NCBI GenBank assembly: GCA_009746045.1
Contig: RPFO01001075.1
Location: 977,738 to 1,041,737 of the forward strand
DNA from: Mesostigma viride
Lineage: Eukaryota; Streptophyta; Mesostigmatophyceae; Mesostigmatales; Mesostigmataceae
DNA length: 64,000 nucleotides
Direction: 5' to 3'
A model generated the notes under the pieces. The model was given only the letters and a program-made list of their open reading frames with translations, had not been told where the DNA came from and did not search any database. Shown one piece after another: positions 11,901 to 22,561 of the stretch. The first letter of the stretch is position 1, and each line of letters opens with the position of its first letter. The position numbers and the translations under genes were made by a program.

Positions 11901-14900
11901 CTTCAGTAATGGATGTGAGGCACTTCAATGGGCATGCAGTTATTATCTGACCCAGGCCTTAGGTTGCAGCCATTTTGCACCAAAGCTGTCTGGCAGCAAT
12001 CTCCTTGCAAACGCCATGCAGCGTACGGCAAGGGTGCCATGGCCATGCACCCACTCACAGGGCCATGTGCCACCTGTCCTCACCGCCGCGCCTGTGAGGT
12101 GCGACCTGCCACCTGACACCCACTACCTCGCAGGTTGCTGCCACAAAACGGCCTCTTTTTCAACGTGCTGTTTGTCTACACATCAGGCCCCCTGGCACTG
12201 TCGATCATTGCCTTCCGCAACAGGTGGGTGGGCTTGGTCTGGTAGGAGAGTGGCGAAAGGGTTGACTTGAATGTGCTTGGACGCACCTGCCGACATGTGT
12301 GAGTTGGCTTCTGCCGTGCATGTGACCGAAGCCGTTGCGTACGTATGAGTACCACCGCATCCTTCCACCACAATGCACCCCGCCCACGATCACTGCTGGC
12401 TGTACAGCACACAGCAACAATGAGGTACATAATTGCCCGTCCGCCACACACACACACACAGACCTCCACCACATGCCCATCCTGCACACGCCCATCCTGC
12501 ACAATCTCTTGGTGGCGGGAGGCTGCATATAGTGTACTGCCCATGCACCGCCCATGCACCGCCCATGCACCGCTCATGCGAGTTTGATATGGCGCGGTTG
12601 TTTCTGCCGCCGCAATGAACACGGGGGCGCCTGCCCTTGCGTAGCCGATCTGACACGTGCCTGCGTCCGTGTCGTGTGTGCGTCACTATGCATGCGCGCG
12701 CCAGCCTGGTCTTCCACTCCCTGGACAAGATGACGAGCGTCTTCATGCACCTGTCGCCCGCGCTCGTCACGTGGTCCTTGCGATGGTTCCCACCGGTACA
12801 AGAACGCTCTCATAAGGCGGCATGCCCTGGCCTGAAATACCGTCATAAAGCAGCATGCCCTGGCCTCAACTATTGCAAAATAGAGATAAGACATGTTCCG
12901 CAGGGGTCTGTTGTCCAAAGGGTTCATAGACAATTTTGTCTGCATGGTTCAGGACGGTACCGGCGTTTCTCCTAGTTGACCGCCCCACCTTGGGGTGCCA
13001 CGTGCTGCCGCCGGCGCCATGTGCGGCGTGCGCATCCATGCGGCTTGCAGCGGGTCACGGACCGCCACCATGGGGACGATTGATGCGGATGGACAACATG
13101 GATGTATTTGTTTGGGCGTGCTACCCACCCAGCGCAAGCACGGGTCGGCTCCCAGCCCGACCTGCGTTGTGTGGCAATTCTCTCACAACCTGGTCCATAG
13201 CAGGGCTGGTCCTGGCTGCATTATGGGGTCCTCTGCAAGCCAAGCGCTCATCAGCCTCATGCGCGCTTTCCCAGCAGGCGCGGCCTGTCCCCACCGTCTC
13301 CCAACCAGCGCCGCGGCCATCGGAACACCTGATGGGGCACCCTGTATGAACAGGCCTGCGCTGACGGCCCAAATCGTCTGCGTGTCACCAAGAGGCTACC
13401 GCTAAAGCTCCCCATGTCCTACGTTGGGCAGCCGCAGAACGTCGCATGTGTGACCGGCGCGGCCGCTTGCACATGCCTGCGGGTGGTACCCCCAGTGTTC
13501 GGCGACGCCTCGTTTCCTGGGCACTTGCTGCGGCCACCTTGCATGGGCTAGCATTGGCATGAAACAGATTTGCCGCGTTACTATACAGGCTTGCTGCCTA
13601 TGCGAGTGGGTACCCTTGGGCTTGTGCCACCTCGGGGCGACATGAGGTGGACGATTTCAGCGGACCGTCTCCTCGCGAGAGCGGGGGCATCTGTGGAGCA
13701 TCTGTGCATGTACAAGCTTCGTTGCTGGCAGGGAGCCCTGTGCGCGGTGGGGCGTATACACCACGCCAGTTGGCCCATGTGCATGACCATCATATGGGCC
13801 TGCGTTCATCGTACGACGAGCACATTCTTTGTTCACATCTTCTGACGATGCGTGCCTTGTGCCCGCAGCCACAAGTCGAGACCACCATGCCCACAGCCAT
13901 GCATACGTAGTTGCCTGGTGACCGTTGTGCATGCTTGGGAGGCCCCTCCCAAAAACCGCGGGTCCTCGCCCTCGTCAACGTTGATGGGTCATCTTCTGGC
14001 CCCCCTATCGATCCGCCCTCGTCCCCTCTTGCAATCTATTTTAACTCCTGCCCTGCTGTCCCCACTGTCGATCACATTTGGACACAAGTGCAGGCCCCGA
14101 CCGCACCCAGCGGCGGCACACTTGAGTGGGATGTGCGCGTTGCGGCAGCGGTGGCACTGCCCTACCTGTGCTGGCTGCTGGCGTATGCCTTGAAGGTGGG
14201 TGATGACGTCACTCCCCTGCACGCTGCCCTGTTTTGGCCCTGTCCTGTTTCATCGCTGGCCTGTTTCAGCGCGGCGTGGCCCTGATGTGCAAGCATGGCG
14301 TGGGCCATGATGGCAGCGTGGCATGTCCGGGTGCAGCCAGTGTGCACGGGGCACGCAAGCAAGTGCGGTTGGGGCAGGGACAGCGCAGCATCCATATGTA
14401 GAGGGCACGCAAGCAGGTGCGGTTGGGGCAGGGACAGCGCAGCATCCAGAGAGGGCACGCAAGCAGGTGCGGTTGGGGCAGGGGCATCGCAGCATCCGTA
14501 GAGGGCATGCAAGCAAGTGCGGTTGGGGCAGGGACAGCGCAGCATCCATATGTAGAGGGCACGCAAGCAGGTGCGGTTGGGGCAGGGACAGCGCAGCATC
14601 CATAGAGGGCACGCAAGCAAGCGCGGTTGGGGCAGGGACAGCGCAGCATCCATAGAGGGCACGCAAGCAGGTGCGGTTGGGGCAGGGGCAGTGCAGCATC
14701 CATAGAGGGCACGCAAGCAAGTGCGGTTGGGGCAGGGACAGCGCAGCATCCATATGTAGAGGGCACGCAAGCAGGTGCGGTTGGGGCAGGGACAGCGCAG
14801 CATCCATAGAGGGCACGCAAGCAAGTGCGGTTGGGGCAGGGACAGCGCAGCATCCATAGAGGGCACGCAAGCAAGTGCGGTTGGGGCAGGGGCAGCGCAG

Positions 14901-17771
14901 CATCCATTGAGAGAGGGCACGCAAGCAGGTGCGGTTGGGGCAGGGACAGCGCAGCATCCATAGAGGGCACGCAAGCAAGTGCGGTTGGGGCAGGGACAGC
15001 GCAGCATCCATATGTAGAGGGCACGCAAGCAAGCGCGGTTGGGGCAGGGACAGCGCAGCATCCATAGAGGGCACGCAAGCAAGTGCGGTTGGGGCAGGGA
15101 CAGCGCAGCATCCATAGAGGGCACGCAAGCAAGTGCGGTTGGGGCAGGGACAGCGCAGCATCCGTAGAGGGCACGCAAGCAAGTGCGGTTGGGGCAGGGG
15201 CATCGCAGCATCCATTGAGAGAGGGCACGCAAGCAAGTGCGGGGGATAAGAGACTGTGCGGCGGGAGCGATGCCACATGTCGGTGGATGCACTGCATGGG
15301 CTAGCGGTGGGCCGCCCGAGCTGAGCTCTGGGGACGGTGTCAGCCAAATTGCATGCTCGCGGCCGGGAGGGATCGCTGGACGCGCGCGGCAACAAGTGCA
15401 TGAGGCCACGCGATGGCCTGCGTAAGCTCTTCATACTTTGGCAATGGCATGGGGTAGCAGCACCACTGGCATGTGGCAGTAGCATTTTGCAACATCTCCC
15501 AGCTACTTAGCATGGGTTTCTATGGCATATCTCCTCCATGGACATGGTTATTAAGGTTCAACAACGCCTCTCCCCGCATGGGTGTCCCACCCTGTCTGGT
15601 TTCCTGGGCTTGCACAGTGCCATCACCGGGCCCCCCAATGATGTATGTGTGTCGCCCACGCCCCGCAGCTCTTTGTGTTCAGCGCGGGCAAGATCCGGCA
15701 GCGCAGCTACATGACGCTTTACACCTTCATCATCAACGACCAGCACGGGTGGCTGGGGCGTGCGGTGACGGCGGCGGGACCAAAGTACAGCCCGCTCATG
15801 TACATAGGTGTGTGGCAGTTAGGGGCCACAAGGGGTGGCATGTACATCGGCGGATGGTAAGTTGGCAACCTGCATGTCATGTCCATCTGTGGTAGGCAAG
15901 GTGCGGGCAGGCATGTATGTCGGTGTGTGGAATGAGGGCCATGGGGGGCAGGGAGGGGGCATGTACATCGATGGGTGAGGGGCGTGGCCTCTTTATGCTG
16001 GGGGTTGTCCAGCACCTGATGTGTGTGTGAGGATGCGTTGCTTGCTGAAGCAATCACAGCCAGGACATGGAAAATGATGGCCCGAACAAGCAGCAGCAGG
16101 ACTTGTCTTGAGACAAATTAGGCGGAACTGCTGTTTAATGCGCCGCACGCGTTTGCACGATTCTGTTGGGTCAAGGGGCTCGTGACACGGGCATGCGCAT
16201 TGCGCGGTTCATGTCAGCTTCAGCCATGCCATGGTGTCGACTGTCGAGCCACGGCTTGTGCGCCAGAAGTTTAGCCCGTTTCTTGGAGCCCCTCCACGGC
16301 TCCCAACCTTCTGCCGATATTCAGCTCAATCACAAATCAGAATGATGTAGTGCGGATCATCTGGACCCCTGTTTTGCCATCTCCGCGCCCATGCTCTGTC
16401 CTGCCCCCGCAATGCCTCTGCGTGCCACACCGCTGCAATTGCTTGGTACGTGTGTGCGTGCACGCACTGACGGTGTCGCGCATGCGCACAGCCATCCACC
16501 TGGCGCTTACGGCTGCGTCCTGTGCCTCCACCGCGCTGTGGCACGCCTCCTTCGCGGCGCACTCGGGATACCTGCTGGGTGAGTGCACGTGCGGCATGCA
16601 ATCCCCGTAATTATTAGGTCTAATGCGTATCATGGGTGCCAGGGTGCCGGCACCCCGTCGTGCATGTGCTTGGCCTCAAGGCCCTAGTACGGGTCTACAG
16701 CGGGAACCTGTCCAAAGTGCTATAGAGTGACAGTGTGAGTTGGAATTTGTGAGGACACTTAATTTGCTGACCAGTCTCCATTATTATATAGGCATGCATG
16801 CTTGATCTCAGGTGCCATGCTGAATATTCCGTGGCCTTGATAAATGGCAGTACTCGGTTATAATTAAGCATGGCATGCACCAGGCGCGTGAACGAAATAT
16901 ATCCCCTGCAGCCTGCCCGCCACTAATTGCCGCCTGAGGCCAGCCGTGTCAGCTGCTGGGTCGCTGGCGTTTTCACACGGGCCAGTGCTCGCCTGGGCGG
17001 AGGGACTGGCATGCATGCGTGGGAGGGTGGTGGCTGCTATACATACATATGATCAGAATACATATGAGATTCCCACGCACACACACACGTCGAGTCGACC
17101 TGCCGGCGCCGTCATGCACGTGCAGGGGTACGTGTTGCAGGTGCATGCACCTGCAACACGGCCGTGCATGGCTGCAATTTAGTGGCCGCACTCAGTAGCC
17201 AGGGTAGAATTTGGTGAATGCACGGTGTCGATCCCGCGCAGTCTGCAAGTAACGTTAGTCAGTTGCACGGCTGTGGTCTGCACCTTGTGCGTGTCTGCGT
17301 GTGAGACTGGGTTGTAAAAGACGCTAATTTGTAATTGACATTCGTTTGGATTGCCATGAGGCATGATCCTGGAATCTGACACTTGAAGATACTGAAATGG
17401 ATCAGGATCTCTTGCACGCATGACATAAGAATTAGGTAACGTGAGCCTGATAAATTGGCTCTTTTCATCCATTCGGGAAGTCCAGGGCACATGCAACTAC
17501 TATAGTGGTTGATCATTTGATGGGCTGCTGATGAATTTATCTCAGCCACTTTAATGTTGCTGTCGCAGGCGTGATCGTGTGGTCAGCGTTCAATGGCGCC
17601 AACTACTACTTTGAGGTGTTTGCCCGGCGGTACATCGAATCACTGAACGCGATGCTGGCCCCATCGTCGTCTGCCAACAAGGCACCAGAGGCCAACCAGC
17701 GAAAGGCGGAGCCAGATGTAGCGAAGGCTGCAGAGCATGCCCATTCTGTTGTAGACAAGAAGCTGCAGTAA
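5906..17771 (+). CDS. GPC1: Glycerophosphocholine acyltransferase (GPC1/DUF2838 family), 10 exons
   Basis: An ER multi-pass membrane enzyme family that transfers acyl-CoA to sn-glycero-3-phosphocholine, giving lysophosphatidylcholine. Exons: 5906-5980, 6743-6810, 7182-7251, 7710-7810, 12134-12223, 12705-12795, 14094-14195, 15669-15807, 16492-16578, 17569-17771 (stop TAA). All junctions are GT..AG and every phase fits, giving 341 codons before any additional N-terminal exon. Family hallmarks are LERQHYFLYDFCYFANVMLL spanning the core, then FFNVLFVYTSGPLALSIIAF, and NSLVFHSLDKMTSVFMHLSP. Hydrophobic segments follow in exons 7 and 9, and a hydrophilic lysine/alanine-rich tail ends the protein. 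The length is somewhat short compared with plant and yeast members (about 380-430 residues), so an N-terminal exon such as 4411-4452 is likely missing. Intron 4 (4.3 kb) carries an antisense DIRS-like element and intron 7 a minisatellite. The family call is strong; enzyme activity is inferred. Confidence 0.88.
6140..6310. repeat. GT-rich simple repeat in GPC1 intron
   Basis: Interrupted GTGTGC/GCGTGT runs in the intron after the first certain exon. The antisense ORFs across it (HTHARTHT-like) are repeat artefacts. Confidence 0.8.
8518..9321 (-). pseudogene. Tyrosine recombinase of the DIRS-like element
   Basis: An open frame of 267 codons carries the recombinase signature. Box I reads HQYLRISGALGLRLGDV and contains the first catalytic Arg. 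Box II (H-x-x-R) appears only in another frame, as KFTLHSLRHGGATH, around 8760-8716. The frame then returns for IQHHVRWHAADSVQRYVGLH, with the His/Trp position and the nucleophilic Tyr. Two compensating single-base shifts, one probably in the seven-base C run at 8716-8722, would explain this. If they are real, the copy is inactive. The family call rests on the R..HxxR..H/W..Y order. A sequencing error in the homopolymer cannot be excluded. Confidence 0.7.
9396..11016 (-). pseudogene. Reverse transcriptase / RNase H region of the DIRS-like element
   Basis: The upstream part (11016-10780) and the next part from 10752 share a frame interrupted by TAG at 10782-10780. It reads CAPAEYIKLVLRALEAGVVG then SGRKKPDGSMRLIVDN, typical of the RT N-terminus. 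The frame changes near 10400-10460 and continues with GGTSHLEGYYNHLRLPDW (RT motif A region) and ITIDDLHVSH (a variant of the YxDD box with Ile-Asp-Asp). It then gives VVALGVVHRRDGSIVPSAER, resembling the conserved LG-hh-D-R-x-G-x-hxPS block. The 3' end VVVMGAST resembles the first RNase H motif. The product would copy element RNA. The remote similarity makes the domain edges uncertain. Confidence 0.6.
11192..11350. repeat. Four-copy 37-42-bp tandem repeat
   Basis: Units start at 11192, 11234, 11271 and 11310 and share TTATGCACTATGTATCACAA. They lie directly upstream (element orientation) of the DIRS-like ORFs and may be its terminal or leader repeat. This position is inference. Confidence 0.85.
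14346..15241. repeat. Minisatellite, about 18 copies of a 50/54-bp unit, in GPC1 intron 7
   Basis: Units share GTGCGGTTGGGGCAGGGACA and end with CATCCATAGAGGGCACGCAA. Some units carry an extra TATG (54 bp) or GAGA (54 bp). The order of long and short units suggests unequal exchange of multi-unit blocks. Since 50 and 54 are not multiples of three, all three antisense frames stay open for over 340 codons (CPCPNRTCLRAL motif). These are not accepted as genes. The array lies between the exons at 14094-14195 and 15669-15807. Confidence 0.97.
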
Positions 17772-19141
17772 AAGACAAACCATTACCGCAAGCCTTCCTA
17801 GATTGTAGTACGTAGTTGATGCAGAATTTGATTTTATCATGCCTGGCCCCATTGCATGTGTCTATGATTTGATTTTTTTTTTAGTACCCCCAAAATACGT
17901 GTTTTTCGCTAAAATCCATCAATGGGTCTAAACATGCTCATTCTGAGCTGCAAACTGGCTGAATCAGTTTATTGGAAAGGGTGGCAATTTCAGGAAAATA
18001 TCATGTTGGGGGTAAAATAGGTGGGGGGGTACCCTAGTAGCGTCTTTTCTATTTTTAGCACATAACGGTCACATGGTGGGGGGTAGTATCCCTCCCAAGT
18101 GGTTGGAAATTTTTTAAAAATCATATTTATGGTCCCCACCCCTGTAACTAGGACCTAGATAGCTTATACCATCCATTCCATCCCATGTTCCCCTCCCACT
18201 GAGGACTTATGCTCACGTGACGCAGTCACGTGTCTATTAATTAATTAATTAATTATGGTCCCCAATCATAATTGGATTTTTTTTCGGATGCATAGGTATG
18301 GTTTCTAGAAAAGTGCACTTTAGGACCGTCCCATCCCCTTAAATTAATTAATTGATAATATTAATAATACCGACAATTCTGACTGGGGGTTAGGGGGTTT
18401 TGGATGCAACCCCCCCCCCCTTTTTTTCAGGGGGGGGGGGGGGGTCGCCAGCCAAATTCTTTATTTTGGCTATAAGGGAGCCCGCGGGTCCAAGAACACA
18501 TCCATCGCACCCATTCTCCTAGCCCTGGCTATGATGGTAGGCTGAGCACTGCGTGCCTCCAAATTCAGCCATTTGTGGCATTGGAATTGACTTGGTTATA
18601 CAATAACTAATACATTAACTTGGTTTAATTTAATCAACTTGGTTAAACAACACCTACTTATTCTGATTTGATTCTGATTTGGCACGCCGCAAAGGTGAAA
18701 ACCATTTGCGTTCAGTGCCGGTCCGCGGAAAACGCAATCTGCAAATAATCCAGGCCGGAATCGAACTGGGGACCTCTCGCACCCACTTTTGCTGACTATA
18801 TTCATGACGGACGTCTCTGTAACAGAATAAAATGGTGGCCTCTGCTCCACTAAATGCACAGATCTTTTACCTCCTGTCATTAAAGACAGAACGGACTTAT
18901 CAAACCCCAAGAGACAGGGGAGATTCCTAGCACTCTCCAGGAATCGTAGTAGAGGGTGGTCGTTTCCCGTCTAGAGGCCATTCCTACGAGACGGTACTTC
19001 CGCGGTAGAGAGCGGTGGTCCCCTTTTGGTCGGGCGTCTCTCTGCTTGTTCATACAGACACAAGACTTCCTGTCTATCGGATATGGCTGTCCAATAACAG
19101 GGCCTGAAGTGAGCATGTTTGGTTATTAGAAATAACATCAC
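17772..19141. other. Repeat-rich region downstream of GPC1, no gene seen
   Basis: Holds a LINE-type 3' end (18142-18262) and a C11-T7-CA-G15 hairpin-prone run (18410-18444). On the minus strand a B-box-like GTTCGATTCC sits near 18755-18765, with weak tRNA resemblance. A segment near 18030-18070 resembles the inner end of the TTAA elements (TAGCGTCTTTTCTATTTTTA). The GPC1 polyadenylation signal could not be identified. Confidence 0.5.
18142..18262 (+). repeat. Severely 5'-truncated LINE 3' end with AATT-rich tail
   Basis: About 120 bp matching the 3' end of the LINE at 47596-50085. It includes the hairpin CACGTGACGCAGTCACGTG (18214-18232; 8-bp stem, 3-base loop) followed by four to five TTAA units. 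Confidence 0.75.
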
Positions 19142-19146
19142 ATAAT

Positions 19147-19730
19147 TGTTACGTCCCTGCCCAGACACACCTAGCCTGAGCTACGTAGCGAAAGACCCTC
19201 CTTGCCGGAATTAGGAATAATTCAAGATAGCCTAAAGTAGGTTGCGCTTCACGACGTGAGTCGTGAGATATCTGGCATCACGGCTTAATGCCAAGCTAAT
19301 TAGTTCACACTTATATTGGCTAGCAATACCAATTACAAATGGATAATGCCCCGGGCTCAATGTGTAGGCGTATTCGCACTTATCATTCATTAAACCAAGA
19401 GGACGAGACTCTCGTCCTCGGACCAATTTAACCTAGGTTGGTTGCGGCGCAGATACACGCCAATTTCCCTAGAACAATCCGAGTCACTCATTCCACGTAG
19501 GATCCGGGCCGACATCGACCCTCAACTATAGGATCCACGCCTAGAACCACTGACAGACTCAGAACCGGCGCGGCGCCACAGCGCCGGCCCCTAAAAGGAC
19601 AACCTAGGACCAAAATAACTAGTCCAATTCACACAATAGCCAAGGTCCGTAAAACCCAAGTCCAATAGACCAAACAGCCTTAGTAATTTATTCCATTGTT
19701 ACGTCCGGCCAAAAGGGCAGGGACGTAACA
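19147..19730 (-). repeat. 3' LTR of the chromovirus
   Basis: Starts TGTTACG and ends CGTAACA. The outer 16 bases at each end are inverted copies (TGTTACGTCCCTGCCC). The right end also carries its own 10-bp inverted repeat (TGTTACGTCC..GGACGTAACA). An internal hairpin with 9-bp stem lies at 19399-19419. Differs from the other LTR near 19491 (T versus G) and near 19635 (A versus G). Confidence 0.95.
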
Positions 19731-19742
19731 CTCCTCCCCCCC
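19731..19742 (-). promoter_or_regulatory. Polypurine tract
   Basis: On the minus strand GGGGGGGAGGAG directly abuts the 3' LTR, the expected place for plus-strand DNA priming during reverse transcription. Confidence 0.8.
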
Positions 19743-19950
19743 ATGGGGGTCGGTAGTCCCTACCGTACAAGTTAGATTTGGAAAAACAACGCTACTATAA
19801 GAGTACTATGTCCCAACCTCGGTTCACCCGCAGGTTAGTAATGCCAGTTCCTCTAGAAGTTGATACACAGGCCCAACTCTGACGTAGTAGTAAGACTCTG
19901 ATGGTGACTGGATCAATCCGCTATCCGTCACGAAAAACTATTCTAACCAC

Positions 19951-22097
19951 TTAGCGTCCGCCGCTAGTGGCACGTCGCTGCGACAGGACTTCAGTGAAGG
20001 CCCTACGCCCCGCGTGGGTCATCTGTGAAATCATCATCCCAGGGTGCGAACACAGGTCAATCTCAAAAGCCACTTGGTAGGGGGACACCTTCTGCCGACC
20101 CAGCCGGGACAGCTCCACCCACGACCCTCGGGGCCACAGAGACAGGAACCCAGCGAGGTACTGGGGATGGGTGAACATGAGCGTCAACGCCGACCGATCC
20201 ACCACCCCACAACGGTGCTCGCGAACAAAGTGCACCCCCATCAGGAAAACCTCCATACGCACGTGATCATCGTTGATCGACACCGCCCGGGCCCTACAAT
20301 ATCGGGCGCCACCAGATTAAGAAAGGCACTCCCCTCCGCTGGAGCCACCTTGGGAGGCGTCACCACGTGCTTCACCCCATCGACCTGATAGCGCCAATCC
20401 CACCAGTCTTCGGACCCGAACCGCACAATATGCCCCACCGCAGCGGGGAAACGAGGGTCGTCGGGTTGCGGCAGGGGCAGGGGAACCTGGGGCAGAAAGG
20501 TGATCTCTACCTGTTCCCAGTAAGCCCCGCGATCCACAGCGAACCAAGGACCCGCGTGAAACACCAGAGGAGCAGGTAGGTGCGTACCCGGGGGAACCTG
20601 AAAAGCCGGAGGTCCCTCGAATGTCACACAAAGCTTCTCCGTGCGCGGTCCTGGCCCACCATGTCTCACCACTCTGCCCGGTACCGGCCGTATGAAGTCC
20701 CCCAATGACCACTCCTCGTGAGATGACCCAGGAGCTCTGGAAGCCGCATCATAGCCCACTGAGGTGGCTGCAGAATGATCGCCTTGACGACCGTGCTGGA
20801 CCATCAGGCGCTGTATCAGGTCCTGTCCTGATTGTACCGCAGCTACGAGCGCTTCCAAGCGCATCACGGGCTCCGCTGGTACCAGAATGCCGTCCGCTGG
20901 GATCCTCTGCGGCCCGAGGTCGCGTCTCTGCCATGGTGTGTGTAGGCACGGTTCCTCCGCGGAAGGGTGCGAGGGTCGACCCGACGAAGTGGGCCGGATG
21001 TGTCCCTCCGCAGGACGTGGCATTGATGAGCCGGCTGGTGCAGGCCGGGGACGTGGTTCCAGGGAGACTAGGAAGGTAGGCTCCGGTGGTTCCAAGGAGA
21101 CAAGGAAGGTAGGCTCCTCTTGGCCCGCATCCGTCGGAGGACCTAAGGGGGCCACAACCGGGGGCTCGCCCCCGGCCGGCTGTTCTGTCCTAGCCGGAGC
21201 AGCTCCCGTCGTATCCGACCGCGGTCGCCGAGACTCTCGCTCCAATTCCACCGCCGACCCCCACGTGCGCTCCCAGTGCCGATCAGCCGGGCGACGAGGT
21301 GGTGGTGACGCTCGGCGAGCAGGGCGTACCTCCGTTCCCGAGTCCGAACGGGAACGCGAGCGCGATGACGGTGAGGGCGAGCGCCGACGTGCAGGCCGGT
21401 CTGGAGCACGCCGAGAAGCTGGTTGGCTGCCTCCGCCCCAACCCGTGGACCGCGGGCGAGACCCTCGCCCAGAGGGGCGCCCCCAGCCCATCGCCGGCGG
21501 TGGCGCCTCGAAACGCGTCACAGGACGATGTCCTGCGCCGCCCTCCAAGGAGCCCCCAGAAGGTGGATCCCTTGGAGGAGGACGAGGAAGAGGGCGGGGA
21601 GGGTAGTCATCAGAATCGGAGTCGTCACCCTCGCTCCCATCATCCTGGTCCTCGTCGTCCATCGCCACATGCGATCCAGGGCCTGCCGTAACGAGTACTG
21701 ACCCGCGCGCATACACTTCTCGCCCCGCAACGCCCCTTCAACGGGAGGTATCGAGGAAAGTAGTTCTCCAGATGCTTCCGCACCTCGGGTGGAATTAGGA
21801 GGAGCAACAGCCGTGGAAATACCAGACCTGCATCCAGCGTGTTCACGCACGCATGACACAGGCACCCCGCTCATGGGTTTCCCAGTCGATACCGACCACC
21901 ACGCCGTCGCGCTCGGCGGTGCGGGTCTCGATCTTGAACCCCACATTTCTCCGCACGAACCATCGAAAATCCTCCAGCTTAGCGGGGCCGACCCGCGCCA
22001 GAATGGAATCGGCGCGGAGATCTGACGGCATCTGGTTACGGCGCCGACGACGCCGCTCCACCAAGTCACCCGCCCGACCATAGTCGCGCACGAACAC
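19951..22097 (-). CDS. Extra 3' ORF region of the chromovirus, unknown function
   Basis: Downstream of the chromodomain in element orientation lie overlapping frames: 22097-21843, 21846-21640, 21716-20241 (491 codons) and 20283-19951. The long frame has an acidic start (MDDEDQDDGSEGDDSDSDDY), a Pro/Arg/Ser-rich, probably disordered middle, and a folded-looking end with DWWDWRYQVDGVKHVV. A short internal duplication EPTFLVSLE occurs twice. No transmembrane segment or envelope feature is visible. Frame changes suggest a decayed single ORF. The position is where envelope-like or accessory ORFs occur in some Ty3/Gypsy elements, but no function is assigned. Confidence 0.55.
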
Positions 22098-22561
22098 CGG
22101 GGGTTAATGTCTCCTCATTCAGCTCCTTCACTAGCTGCAGCGCGCGCGCGTCCGGAGCTTCGGGTCTGGACGACGTCTCGTGCCGGCCACCACCTCCCGA
22201 GCCCCCGGCCCTTAAGCACCCCTTCGGACTGCAGGCTCTCCGCGAGCTGTCTGCATCCTGTCATCCTGTTCTGGTAGAGGGGCCTCCGGGTAATCTGTCG
22301 TGTCCATGTCCACCAGATCTTCCTCACTCGACTCCCCGTCTACTACCCGGATTCCTGCCTCTACGGCCTCCGCGGCGCTGGCGGAAGTCTGGCTCCTGGG
22401 AAGCGCCTCCGCGGCGTCCCCCTGCACGGCCCACACACCACAAGCCAAGGCGTTAGTCGGCGTGTACCTGGTACCCGGCTCACACCTCACTCTCACCCTA
22501 CACCGTACACCGTTATACCGCATGTGGCCTATTAATGCAATTGGTGTGTCTTCTTGTACGC

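Noticed and set aside
14346-15241. CRISPR-like array
   Set aside because: Units are tandem without unique spacers, and the context is a eukaryotic intron.
14162-15485. Three long overlapping minus-strand frames (343-415 codons) rich in CPCPNRTCLRAL
   Set aside because: They follow a 50/54-bp minisatellite inside an intron; all three frames are open because the unit lacks stops. No start or splice context supports a gene.
18700-18800. tRNA-like sequence on the minus strand with GTTCGATTCC
   Set aside because: Only a B-box-like element is convincing; the acceptor and T stems pair poorly. Kept as a note, not a tRNA.
20887-21606. Plus-strand 239-codon Gly/Arg-rich frame
   Set aside because: Antisense shadow of the 491-codon ORF of the chromovirus; GC-rich composition keeps it open.
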